Source: Hydrogenophilales bacterium RIFOXYD1_FULL_62_11
Lineage (GTDB): Bacteria > Pseudomonadota > Gammaproteobacteria > Burkholderiales > Thiobacillaceae
Direction of reading: 5' to 3'
NCBI GenBank assembly: GCA_001802655.1
Contig: MGZO01000035.1
Coordinates: 37,648 to 47,861 of the forward strand
Length of the DNA stretch: 10,214 nucleotides
Shown: positions 1 to 6,137 of the stretch, piece after piece
Layout: each line of letters starts with the position of its first letter
How positions within the stretch are numbered: the stretch's first letter is position 1
The notes under the pieces: model-generated
What the model saw: the letters and a program-made list of their open reading frames with translations, nothing else
Databases searched by the model: none
What the model was told of the DNA's origin: nothing
Made by a program: the position numbers and the translations under genes

Positions 1-74
1 GTCTTTCTTGGCTTCGCCAGGGGACGGCATTCGAAAGCCTGTTCTGCTGGCCCTGGCATCGCTCGATTCTGCAT
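1..74 (-). CDS. 5' end of an unidentified gene, cut by window edge
   Basis: On the minus strand an ATG at 74-72 is preceded by AGGAGA (complement of 81-86) at six bases spacing, and the frame stays open to the window edge, giving 24 codons. The visible N-terminus begins MQNRAMPGPAEQ, is polar and proline-rich, and shows no signal peptide. It lies 26 bases after the stop of the YqjK-like gene on the same strand, so it is probably co-transcribed with it. Too little is visible to name a family. The good ribosome binding site is the main support. Confidence 0.5.
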   Translation of the reverse strand, partial: MQNRAMPGPAEQAFECRPLAKPRK

Positions 75-100
75 GGGTCGTCTCCTGGAGCAATTGGCAA

Positions 101-511
101 CTAAGGCATGCGGTTCGACGCCTGCCTGGATCGGGCAGCGGCGGTCAGTCCCTTGAGCAACTGATTGCCCGAAGACAGCGCTAGGGTGAGTGCCTGGCGT
201 GCCAGCAAGCCGGCCAGCAGGGAGCCACCGAGCGCTCGCCAGGGCTTGCGGCGGACCAGCCAAACGCCGGCCAGCGCTGCGCCGGACAGGCTTGCATAAG
301 GGTGCTGGCGCACAAACTGACGCGCGAGCGGAGCAGCCATGCGGGCGATCCCGTCGATATCCCCGATCCCGTCGTTCTTTTTCTCCTCTGCCAGCCGCTG
401 GCGCAGGAGTTCACGCTTCAATTGCAGCCGGTTCTCGTTCTCGGCATCGGCTGGTGCAGGCGCGTCTGCTTCGATACCGAGTTCACGGTCCTCATGGTCT
501 GAATTCATCAT
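101..511 (-). CDS. YqjK-like small inner-membrane protein
   Basis: A protein of 136 residues. It has an acidic, disordered N-terminus (about residues 1-26), a charged helical stretch (RLQLKRELLRQRLAEEKK, about 28-45), then two short hydrophobic segments (about 73-86 and 92-113) separated by an RRKPWR turn, and a basic C-terminus. The order of a glutamine/arginine-rich helix then a hydrophobic hairpin resembles E. coli YqjK, and it follows a DUF883 gene as yqjK follows yqjD. Residue-level similarity is weak, so the name rests on architecture and position. Two adjacent ATGs (511 and 508) are possible starts. AAGGA at the complement of 517-521 suits both, five and eight bases away. Function is unknown. 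YqjD-type proteins bind ribosomes at the membrane in stationary phase, and this one may act beside its DUF883 neighbour. Confidence 0.7.
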   Translation of the reverse strand: MMNSDHEDRELGIEADAPAPADAENENRLQLKRELLRQRLAEEKKNDGIGDIDGIARMAAPLARQFVRQHPYASLSGAALAGVWLVRRKPWRALGGSLLAGLLARQALTLALSSGNQLLKGLTAAARSRQASNRMP

Positions 512-669
512 TCCGATCCTTTCGAGCCAAATAACGCCGTGTTCTGGGCCAGTTGCCCACGCAGCCGCGGAAAAGGCGACGTGAGCAGTACGCGGAGCAG
601 AGGGGCTACATCGGACGCGCCCGTACCGTCAGCTCGATCAGTTGTGGGTCTGATGCTTGCCCAATGCAC
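508..669 (-). CDS. possible short ORF between the DUF883 and YqjK-like genes (doubtful)
   Basis: A minus-strand frame opens with GTG at 669-667, inside the 3' end of the DUF883 gene, and runs 53 codons. Its TGA (510-508) overlaps the first ATG of the YqjK-like gene, as in translationally coupled genes. The C-terminal part (APLLRVLLTSPFPRLRGQLA) is mildly amphipathic. E. coli has yqjE, a holin-like gene, between yqjD and yqjK, so this could be a decayed remnant of such a gene. Against it: there is no ATG, no ribosome binding site before the GTG, no membrane segment, and the length is less than half that of YqjE. It may be chance. Confidence 0.2.
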   Translation of the reverse strand: MHWASIRPTTDRADGTGASDVAPLLRVLLTSPFPRLRGQLAQNTALFGSKGSE

Positions 670-931
670 CCGCCAGCAAGGCAATGGTCGCGCCAGCTGC
701 GGCTGCGATCAGCAAGGACTTCAAGGGTTGCGCCTGCACATACTCGGCTGCCTGGTCGGTCTTGTGAGTGATGGCCTCGCGTGCCCGTGCCGCATTGTTC
801 CTGAGAGCTTCGCTGCCTTGGGTCGTGAGTGCTTCGGCACCTGCGCGCGCCTCTTCGACCGACCGGCGCGCGTGCTCGCTCGCTGTGTTCTCGCCGGGGG
901 TTTGGGGTTTTGCGTTGGGGAGGGTATCCAT
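638..931 (-). CDS. DUF883 (ElaB/YqjD-like) membrane-anchored protein
   Basis: A protein of 97 residues. A polar N-terminus is followed by an alanine- and charge-rich amphipathic helix (about residues 18-64, likely coiled coil), then the C-terminal membrane anchor YVQAQPLKSLLIAAAAGATI and onward (about 65-91). The Y-V-x-x-x-P-x-x-S segment before a glycine/alanine-rich tail helix is the DUF883 signature, although the usual final GxxxGxxLxRR is replaced by GALGKHQTHN. In E. coli, ElaB and YqjD bind ribosomes at the inner membrane and are RpoS-induced. A similar role is inferred. The ATG at 931 is chosen because CAGGAGA lies six bases upstream. The frame stays open for 56 more codons upstream, including an ATG at 1018, but that extension lacks family resemblance. 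Probably first gene of a cluster with the YqjK-like gene. Confidence 0.82.
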   Translation of the reverse strand: MDTLPNAKPQTPGENTASEHARRSVEEARAGAEALTTQGSEALRNNAARAREAITHKTDQAAEYVQAQPLKSLLIAAAAGATIALLAGALGKHQTHN

Positions 932-1370
932 GGGTTTCTCCTGGAAAATTGTATGAAAGGATAAAAGTTGAACCGCAGCCAGCAGCTGCACTGCCAACCT
1001 GGAACCCAGTTTAGACATCGTGTTGGGCCGGCAGTAGGGGATAAGTGCCCACGCACCTGTCCGCCGATGCTTTGACTGCTTGTAGGCGACCTCTGACATA
1101 CCGGAGATGACGGCGGAGTCGGACGATGCTTACCTCTTGTGGAACGATTCGCCGAGGCCAATTGCGGTCCTGTCCGACAGCAAGCTCCCATGGGCGGCGT
1201 CATCATGCATTAACCCCTGTGTATTGGACGAGATTGTGTGCGTGAACGCGGTTTTTTCTGGTGTTACACAGGGGGAGGCCAAAATGGCCGACACGAAGGT
1301 TTTCCCGATGGTTACTCGCCCAAGAGAGACTTCGCGCTTTTTTCGGTTTCAAATTTCTGGAGACGACGTC
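932..1370. other. gene-free divergent region between the DUF883 and DUF1328 genes
   Basis: These 439 bases separate two divergently transcribed sets of small membrane-protein genes and should hold both promoters. No convincing pair of -35 and -10 hexamers was found. A TACAAT (complement of 948-953) would start transcription almost on the DUF883 ribosome binding site, so it is doubtful. Visible structure is an 11-base palindrome CTGTCCGACAG at 1170-1180 and the 10-base inverted repeat at 1214-1274. A frame continuous with the DUF1328 gene runs through 1107-1370, with an alternative start at 1284, but the part upstream of 1284 has no protein-like character. Confidence 0.6.
1214..1274 (+). repeat. 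10-bp inverted repeat able to mask a strong ribosome binding site
   Basis: CCCCTGTGTA at 1214-1223 is exactly complementary to TACACAGGGG at 1265-1274, with 41 bases between the arms. The right arm supplies the GGGG of a very strong GGGGGAGG (1271-1278), which sits five bases before an in-frame ATG at 1284. If transcription starts upstream of 1214, the arms could pair in the mRNA and hide that site. As DNA, the TGTGTA...TACACA arms could instead be two half-sites for a regulator. The base pairing is seen directly. The role is inference. Confidence 0.5.
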
Positions 1371-1544
1371 ATGTTGAAATGGGCTCTGATTTTTTTCATC
1401 ATCTCGCTGATTGCCGGCGTGTTTGGGTTCACCGGCATCGCCTCGGGCGCGGCTGCGATGGCCAAAATCCTGTTCTACATCGCCGTCGCCCTGTTCCTGC
1501 TTTTCCTGGTGCTTGGCGTAATCGCATTCAAAGCAGTCAAGTAG
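1371..1544 (+). CDS. DUF1328 (YtjA-like) small membrane protein, first copy
   Basis: A protein of 57 residues, almost all hydrophobic, with two membrane segments (about 3-20 and 32-53) joined by the loop GFTGIASGAAAMAKI. The start MLKWALIFF and the G-F-x-G-[IL]-A-S-G-A-A-x-x-A-K-I-L-F core mark the DUF1328/YtjA family, whose members are 50-60 residues long and of unknown function. GGAGA at 1359-1363 is seven bases before the ATG at 1371, which agrees with the family length. An in-frame ATG at 1284, with an even stronger ribosome binding site, would add 29 polar residues (MADTKVFPMVTRP and onward). Its neighbour at 1708 is a paralogue. Such genes often appear in envelope or osmotic stress responses, but nothing here proves that. 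Confidence 0.88.
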   Translation: MLKWALIFFIISLIAGVFGFTGIASGAAAMAKILFYIAVALFLLFLVLGVIAFKAVK

Positions 1545-1707
1545 TCCACCTGACCGGCGGTGTGTTGTAGGGAAAGTCTGACAAAAACTTCCTCGGCAAC
1601 TGATGGCGCTGAAATGGCAGACGTTTAGGCTGACACCATTGGCACCTGACACTAGCAACGATAACCACGCTTTCAGACCCTGCGCTTGTCTGGTCAAGGA
1701 GAACCTC

Positions 1708-1872
1708 ATGCTGCATTACGCACTGGTATTTTTCATCATCGCCATTATTGCTGCCGTGTTCGGTTTTTCCGGACTGGCGTCAGGCGCCGCAGGCATCGCC
1801 AAAATTCTTTTTGTCGTGTTCCTGGTAATGGCGATTGTCAGTTTTGCCGTCAATTTGCTGCGCGGACGTTAG
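1708..1872 (+). CDS. DUF1328 (YtjA-like) small membrane protein, second copy
   Basis: A protein of 54 residues, paralogous to the one at 1371. Both share the start ML-x-[WY]-AL-x-FFII, the core VFGF-[TS]-G-[IL]-ASGAA-x-[MI]-AKILF, and two membrane segments (about 3-21 and 33-50). This copy ends in the basic tail LLRGR rather than AFKAVK. The start is fixed by AAGGAG at 1696-1701, six bases before ATG. The 163-base gap after the first copy shows no clear terminator. A small hairpin, CAGAC (1674-1678) with GTCTG (1688-1692), lies just before the ribosome binding site. Function unknown. The response regulator gene begins 55 bases after its stop on the same strand. Confidence 0.9.
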   Translation: MLHYALVFFIIAIIAAVFGFSGLASGAAGIAKILFVVFLVMAIVSFAVNLLRGR

Positions 1873-1927
1873 GGCAGGTGAGTGCTAACATTGAAACAGC
1901 CCAATACACATTACGCTGGAGCGGCTC

Positions 1928-2563
1928 ATGATTCAGGTTGCCATCGTCGACGATCACCAGATCGTACGGACCGGTTTTCGCGAACTGCTGAGCGAAGATT
2001 CATCGCTCAGCATCGCCTTCGAGGCAGCCACCGGCGACGAGGCACTCGACAAGCTGCGCATGACCCAGTGCGACGTGCTGTTGCTTGATATTTCCCTGCC
2101 GGGGAAGAGTGGTGTCGACGTGTTGCGTACGGTGCGCCAGCGCCATCCCGACATCAAGGTATTGATGCTGAGCGGGTTCTCTGAGGAAAGCTACGCACTC
2201 GCCATGATCAGGAATGGGGCGAACGGATATCTGTGCAAGGATTGCGATCGGGAAGACCTGCTGCGGGCCATTCGCATGGTATCAACCGGCCGCCGTTATG
2301 TTTCGTCGCGCACCGCTGAATTGCTGGCCGACGAGATGAGCGGCGAGCGCAGCAGCGTGCTGCACGATACCTTGTCGGACCGCGAGCTTCAGGTGTTTCT
2401 GCGGCTGGCGCGTGGCGAATCCGTGTCGGACATCGCCGGGCAGCTGCATCTTAGCGTCAAGACCATCAGCACGTATCGCTCCCGGGTGACTGAAAAACTC
2501 AATATTGCAAGCAACGCCGAATTAGCCACCTATGCATTACGACACGGACTCATCACCGAATAA
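1928..2563 (+). CDS. NarL/FixJ-type response regulator with LuxR DNA-binding domain
   Basis: A protein of 211 residues, the usual length for the family. Receiver domain, about residues 1-120: acidic pair D8-D9, phosphoacceptor D54 in CDVLLLDISLPG, S82 in the switch position, and K104. A short linker leads to a LuxR-type helix-turn-helix (about 147-208) with LSDRELQVFLRLARGESVSD, then the recognition helix region SVKTISTYRSRVTEKL. It should bind DNA as a dimer after phosphorylation. The likely donor is the convergent HisKA_3 kinase at 3030-4403, since kinases of that class usually pair with NarL-type regulators. GGAG at 1918-1921 is six bases before ATG. It is followed 48 bases later by a receiver-only gene, probably in one operon. 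Targets are not evident. The adjacent DUF1328 and DUF883 genes are candidates by position only. Confidence 0.93.
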   Translation: MIQVAIVDDHQIVRTGFRELLSEDSSLSIAFEAATGDEALDKLRMTQCDVLLLDISLPGKSGVDVLRTVRQRHPDIKVLMLSGFSEESYALAMIRNGANGYLCKDCDREDLLRAIRMVSTGRRYVSSRTAELLADEMSGERSSVLHDTLSDRELQVFLRLARGESVSDIAGQLHLSVKTISTYRSRVTEKLNIASNAELATYALRHGLITE

Positions 2564-2611
2564 CCCCTCTCTCCGGCAGCGAATGCAAACCGGGGTGGGC
2601 TCCCTTCTCCC

Positions 2612-2998
2612 ATGTTGAAAGTCTTTCTGATCGAGGATTCTCCTTTGTTGCAGGAACTGCTTGCGGGCATGTTGAGCGAGCTTGACGGCGTAGCGTTTTG
2701 CGGTTGCGCGGACGGCGAAACCGCGGCGCTTCGCCAGCTGGCAGAAAATCAGGCCGATCTGGCGATCATCGATATTGAGCTCAAGCAGGGCAGCGGCATC
2801 GGGGTGCTGGATGCGCTGCAGACCGATTCGGGCCTGTATGGCAAGCCGTGCAAGGTTGTACTGACCAACTACGCGAATGCCAGTATGCGGCAGCGTTGCG
2901 AACGCTTTGGGATGGATGCTTTCTTTGATAAATCCCTGCACATCAACGAGTTGATCGATTACGTGGTCGACGCGGCGAACAAAAAAGCCGTGGGCTGA
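2612..2998 (+). CDS. receiver-only response regulator (CheY-like)
   Basis: A protein of 128 residues made of one receiver domain with no output domain. Key residues are E8-D9 (acidic pair), D54 in LAIIDIEL (phosphoacceptor), T85 in KVVLTNYA, and K107 in FFDKS, so it should be phosphorylatable. An insertion-like segment (TDSGLYGKPC, about 71-80) precedes the fourth strand. Single receivers act through protein binding or as phosphate sinks and relays. It probably shares the kinase at 3030-4403 with the upstream regulator. The start region has no good ribosome binding site (only GGGTGGG about twelve bases upstream), yet an MLKVFLIEDS start is typical. Its 3' end overlaps a bidirectional terminator. 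Confidence 0.9.
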   Translation: MLKVFLIEDSPLLQELLAGMLSELDGVAFCGCADGETAALRQLAENQADLAIIDIELKQGSGIGVLDALQTDSGLYGKPCKVVLTNYANASMRQRCERFGMDAFFDKSLHINELIDYVVDAANKKAVG

Positions 2999-3004
2999 TT
3001 TTTT
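2981..3004. terminator. bidirectional intrinsic terminator between converging genes
   Basis: Six A (2981-2986), stem AGCC (2986-2989), loop GTG, stem GGCT (2993-2996), two bases, then six T (2999-3004). Read on the minus strand the hairpin is followed directly by a T run, so it should end the histidine kinase transcript best. On the plus strand two bases intervene. It overlaps the last codons of the receiver-only gene. The stem is only four base pairs before A-T extension. A second small hairpin, CGCC (3014-3017) with GGCG (3022-3025), lies just beyond. Confidence 0.5.
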
Positions 3005-3029
3005 CCTGGGTCGCGCCGATTGGCGGGTT

Positions 3030-4403
3030 TCAGGCTGGCAGAATGGCGCGGAGCATGACGCCGGTGCCCGGGGCGGTACGGATATCGAGTTGTCCCCCGT
3101 GGGTGAAAACCCGATGCTTGATGCCGGCAAGTCCGTGACGCGCGAGCTTGGGCGAGTCCAGATCGAAGCCAACACCGTCATCCTCGATGGTCAGTTCGAT
3201 GGTTGTCGGGGTGACGCGCAACGACACGTCGACATGGCGGGCCTGGGCATATTTGCGGATGTTGGTAAAGGCCTCCTGAACAATGCGGAACAGGCTGAGC
3301 AAGCACGCCTCGGAGAATTCGGGTTCGGCCTCGGGCAGATCCGCTTTCACCTCGATCCCCTCGATCTGCCGGAATTCCTCGATCAGCGCCTTGAGCGCCT
3401 CGATCAGTCCCAGGTCATACAGCAGCGCCGGTCGCAGGCCACTGGTGATCCGGCGTTTGAGTGTGATTCCGCCGATCAGGCTTTGGCGCAGGCGCGCCAT
3501 GCGTTGCGCAACGAGCGTCCTCGACTCGGGCGGCAACGTGCGTTCGATCCAGTCGGCGTCGAGTTTGGCAGCCGTCAGCAGTGCGCCCAGTTCGTCGTGC
3601 AACTCGCGCGCCAGATTCTGTTTCTCCGTTTCCCGCACCTCGGTCAAATAGGTGGCGAGACTCGTCAATTCTTCGGTGCGATGGCGCACATCGCGTTCGA
3701 GCCGTTCATTTTCCGCCGCCAGCATGTGCTGGATCTTTTCTAGCAGCTCCTGTTGTTGCTGCTTCTGGGAGATGGCCACTACCAAGAGCAAAAGCGAGGC
3801 GACGGCCAGCAGCAGCATGCTGATTCGGGCGTTCTCGAAGCCCTTCATTGACTGCCTGACGTTTTCCAGGTTTTCCGTGAGCAGTGCGGCTTTCATCGCG
3901 TTGTGCTGGCGTTTGTAGGCTTCCATCTCGAGGGCGCCCTGGTCAAACCAGGCTTTTTCCAGCGGCTCCCCGCGTTCAATACGCGCGACGACGACGTCCA
4001 TGTGAGCGGCCATCGCCTGGGCCTGTAGGATGAGTTCGGCCGTCTCGGTTTGCAGGTGGTTCTGGTGATCCTGTCGGACAATTTTCAGGCTGTCCTGGAT
4101 TTTTGTAGCGGTCTCGCGATATGAAGCGAGATATGCCGGTTCGCGCGTAAGCGCGTAGCCGCGGGTCGCTGATTGGCGTTCAATGAACAGCGTGTGCACG
4201 CGGTCCAGATGGTCGGCGTGCTGGCTCGAGATCCCGAATTGTTTCAAGGCCTCGAGCCCGGTCGAGGCCTGCATGTAGCTTGCCACCAGCATGCCAATCA
4301 GCAGCGCCATGCCGACGGCCAGATAAAGATGAGTGCTGACGCGTAATCCATCGTGCCAGGACGACGGTACACGACTCGGGGCGAGGGAGGGTGTGTTCGG
4401 CAT
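3030..4403 (-). CDS. membrane sensor histidine kinase, CHASE3-HisKA_3-HATPase_c (NarX/DegS class)
   Basis: A protein of 457 residues from the ATG at 4403. Order: membrane segment about 22-44; periplasmic CHASE3-like helical sensor about 48-190 (contains SATRGYALTREPAYL); second membrane segment about 193-212; glutamine-rich coiled coil about 213-255; HisKA_3 dimerisation domain with phosphorylated H269 in LARELHDELGA; HATPase_c about 364-457 with N381 in QEAFTNIRKYA, the DDGVGFD box (408-414) and HGLAGI (423-428). It should autophosphorylate and pass phosphate to the two regulators converging on it. The frame is open upstream to a GTG at 4541 and an ATG at 4451. The start at 4403 is preferred because a good promoter spans 4435-4463 and would exclude the others, although no ribosome binding site is evident. 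The signal sensed is unknown. Confidence 0.9.
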   Translation of the reverse strand: MPNTPSLAPSRVPSSWHDGLRVSTHLYLAVGMALLIGMLVASYMQASTGLEALKQFGISSQHADHLDRVHTLFIERQSATRGYALTREPAYLASYRETATKIQDSLKIVRQDHQNHLQTETAELILQAQAMAAHMDVVVARIERGEPLEKAWFDQGALEMEAYKRQHNAMKAALLTENLENVRQSMKGFENARISMLLLAVASLLLLVVAISQKQQQQELLEKIQHMLAAENERLERDVRHRTEELTSLATYLTEVRETEKQNLARELHDELGALLTAAKLDADWIERTLPPESRTLVAQRMARLRQSLIGGITLKRRITSGLRPALLYDLGLIEALKALIEEFRQIEGIEVKADLPEAEPEFSEACLLSLFRIVQEAFTNIRKYAQARHVDVSLRVTPTTIELTIEDDGVGFDLDSPKLARHGLAGIKHRVFTHGGQLDIRTAPGTGVMLRAILPA

Positions 4404-4709
4404 GAGGGGTTTCGTTACGAGATGGGCAGAATTCGTTATTGCAGGAATCATCCCGCAGGTCAATCCGTGACGTCTGTCAGATCCCTTGTGCGCCTCATCC
4501 TGCGTTAGGTTCACCCGCCAACAGGCGCAGGAGCCCCCCACGCTACCCTTCGCGCACTTTTAACGTCCTTCCTGGTTTCTTGTGTTGGCGGGGCGCAATA
4601 CCGTGGCGGGCGTTGGCAAGGAGATCGGGTGGGGGGAGGCTCTGCGGCCACTCGCCCGCATTCTGAATTGAATGTTGTTGCTTGACTCGCTGCGCTAGTT
4701 TTTCGGGTT
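4404..4709. other. gene-free stretch between the kinase gene and mltA
   Basis: About 306 bases between two minus-strand genes. It holds a promoter for the kinase (4435-4463). No strong terminator for mltA was found: a hairpin of four base pairs near 4644-4659 has no T run. Short open frames here show no family resemblance and no ribosome binding sites. Confidence 0.5.
4435..4463 (-). promoter_or_regulatory. sigma-70 type promoter for the histidine kinase
   Basis: On the minus strand, TTGACC (complement of 4458-4463) and AATAAC (complement of 4435-4440) are separated by exactly 17 bases. They match the consensus hexamers in five and four of six positions. Transcription would begin near 4428, giving a leader of about 25 bases to the ATG at 4403. 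The alternative ATG at 4451 falls inside the spacer, which argues for the shorter protein. Confidence 0.5.
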
Positions 4710-5912
4710 TTACCGGGCTGACGAGAGGCTGGGCCATGCCTTGGGCAGCAGCACCCACATGCGACCGCGCTGCTTCATCCGGCCGGCGAGCTCTCCGGCC
4801 GCATCGCCAAACCCCCAGAACATATCTGCCCGCACGCCGCCGCGTATCGCGCCGCCGGTGTCCTGCGCCATCACCAGCTTGTTCAGCGGCAGGGTCGAAT
4901 TGGGCTGGGTGGTGGCGAGGAAAACCGGTGCGCCGAGCGGGATGAAGCGCGGATCGACTGCAATCGAACGACCGCCGGTGAGGGGTATGCCGAGCGCGCC
5001 GAGCGGACCGGACAGACCATCGGGCAGTTCGCGGAAGAACACAAAGCTGGGATTGCTGGCGAGCAGTTCGGCCAGTTTGTCGGGGTTGCGCACGCCCCAG
5101 TCCTTGATGCCCTGCATTGAGGCCTGCTCCAGCTTGAGCTCGTTGCGCTCAACCAGCAGTTTGCCGATGGATTTGTAGGGGTGACCGTTCTGGTCTGCGT
5201 AACCTACGCGCATATGTGAACCGTCAGGCAGTTCGATGCGGCCGGAGCCCTGAATTTGCAGGAAAAACAGGTCAACCGGGTCTTCGACCCAGGCGATCGG
5301 TTTGCCCTTGAATCCGTTGCCGTTGGCCGCCGCCTCGATTTCCTTGCGGGTGGCGTAAGGCACCAGCTTGTTGCCCACCAGCCGCCCGCGCAGACGCAGG
5401 TTCTTCAGTTCGGGGTAAAGGCTGGCGAGGTCGACCGAGACGAGATCATCCGGTGTGGCATAGAGCGGAAAACGCGCCCGCTCGGTCTGCACGCGGTCGC
5501 CTTTCAGCAGGGGTTCGTAATAGCCTGTAACCAGGCCTTCGGCGCTGCCGTCTTCCTGGGTGGCCTGATACGGCTGGAAGCGTTGCTCGAAGAATGCACG
5601 TGCGGTGGCGTCATCGGGTGGGGGCAAGGCGGCTGCGTCATTGCAGACGGCTTGCCAGGCGCTTTGTTTTTTGAGCGTACTGCAACCGAGCAAAAAGGCA
5701 CCCCAGGCTTCGCTCGCCGTGTCGTTCTGCCACGCGGCGAGAGCGGACCACTCTACCGGTTTGAGCGTGGGATAGGCAGTCGCCGGCGTCGGGATCAGTA
5801 CCGGCGGACGTGCAACAGGAGGGAGTGTCGGGGTGGGGGAAGGGGCCTGGGGCTGGATCGCACAACCTGACAACAACAGGGCAAACAGCCACGGACTTGC
5901 GCGTAACAGCAT
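4710..5912 (-). CDS. mltA: membrane-bound lytic murein transglycosylase A (lipoprotein)
   Basis: A protein of 400 residues from ATG 5912. A lipoprotein signal peptide ends in the lipobox LLSGC with C17 as the lipidated residue, followed by a proline-rich linker (about 21-50). The MltA domain includes GYYEPLLKG (130-138) and DLFFLQIQGSGRIELPDG (214-231). The C-terminal 3D domain has SIAVDPRFIPLGAPV (316-330) and AQDTGGAIRGGVRADMFWG (349-367), where D351 and D363 are the conserved aspartates. D351 corresponds to the catalytic acid of the family. It cleaves glycan strands of peptidoglycan from the outer membrane, forming 1,6-anhydromuramoyl ends. The open frame extends upstream to 6104, but the lipoprotein signal and a possible -10 at 5950-5955 favour 5912. 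The ribosome binding site is poor (GGAG fifteen bases away). GTG at 5915 is an alternative start. Confidence 0.95.
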   Translation of the reverse strand: MLLRASPWLFALLLSGCAIQPQAPSPTPTLPPVARPPVLIPTPATAYPTLKPVEWSALAAWQNDTASEAWGAFLLGCSTLKKQSAWQAVCNDAAALPPPDDATARAFFEQRFQPYQATQEDGSAEGLVTGYYEPLLKGDRVQTERARFPLYATPDDLVSVDLASLYPELKNLRLRGRLVGNKLVPYATRKEIEAAANGNGFKGKPIAWVEDPVDLFFLQIQGSGRIELPDGSHMRVGYADQNGHPYKSIGKLLVERNELKLEQASMQGIKDWGVRNPDKLAELLASNPSFVFFRELPDGLSGPLGALGIPLTGGRSIAVDPRFIPLGAPVFLATTQPNSTLPLNKLVMAQDTGGAIRGGVRADMFWGFGDAAGELAGRMKQRGRMWVLLPKAWPSLSSAR

Positions 5913-5949
5913 CACGGGTGAAGATGACTCCGGTCGAAAACACGCATCG

Positions 5950-5957
5950 AGTATAAC
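5950..5957. promoter_or_regulatory. overlapping divergent -10 elements between mltA and the microprotein gene
   Basis: AGTATAAC reads as TATAAC (5952-5957) on the plus strand and TATACT (complement of 5950-5955) on the minus strand, each matching the -10 consensus in five of six positions. They lie 18 bases before the microprotein ATG (5976) and 37 bases before the mltA ATG (5912). No good -35 was found on either side, so the assignment is tentative. Confidence 0.35.
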
Positions 5958-5975
5958 AATGAGGGGATGGGTTTG

Positions 5976-6068
5976 ATGGAGAGCCAGGGACTGGGCTGGC
6001 TGATGCTGGAGGCCGGCATTGCGCTGAGCCTGTTTGTATTTATCGTCTGGTGGACGATGAAAAAGTGA
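5976..6068 (+). CDS. 30-residue single-pass membrane microprotein
   Basis: The ORF encodes 30 residues: a polar start MESQGLGWL, one hydrophobic helix (about residues 8-27, including EAGIALSLFVFIVWW) and a basic end TMKK. Such a helix with a positive cytoplasmic tail is a credible membrane protein and unlikely by chance in a gap this short. GAGGGG at 5961-5966 is nine bases before the ATG at 5976. An ATG at 5967 in the same frame abuts that site, so the shorter form is preferred. It is divergent from mltA and convergent with apaG (gap of 69 bases). No family was recognised with certainty. I believe similar tiny proteins occur beside apaG in relatives, but this is memory, not evidence. Function unknown. 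Confidence 0.65.
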   Translation: MESQGLGWLMLEAGIALSLFVFIVWWTMKK

Positions 6069-6137
6069 GCACGGAAAAGTAAGCAGGAGCTGGGTTTCGC
6101 ACATCTCCCCACCATTTCCCGCTGGCGGCTCACCCCG

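Noticed and set aside
932..1018. Longer DUF883 protein starting at ATG 1018 with a signal-like N-terminus
   Set aside because: No ribosome binding site before 1018, while ATG 931 has an excellent one. DUF883 proteins normally lack such an N-terminal hydrophobic segment.
1639..1667. Sigma-54 or sigma-70 promoter before the second DUF1328 gene (TGGCAC, GATAAC)
   Set aside because: The GC of a sigma-54 -12 element is two bases out of register, and the sigma-70 reading has a 15-base spacer.
1891..1917. Promoter for the NarL-type regulator (TTGAAA at 1891, TACGCT at 1912)
   Set aside because: The spacer is only 15 bases and the -10 match is weak, so it was not listed as a feature.
4543..4758. 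71-residue minus-strand frame spanning the mltA 3' end and the gap behind it
   Set aside because: It overlaps mltA in another frame, shows no ribosome binding site or family motif, and has low-complexity composition typical of GC-rich shadow frames.
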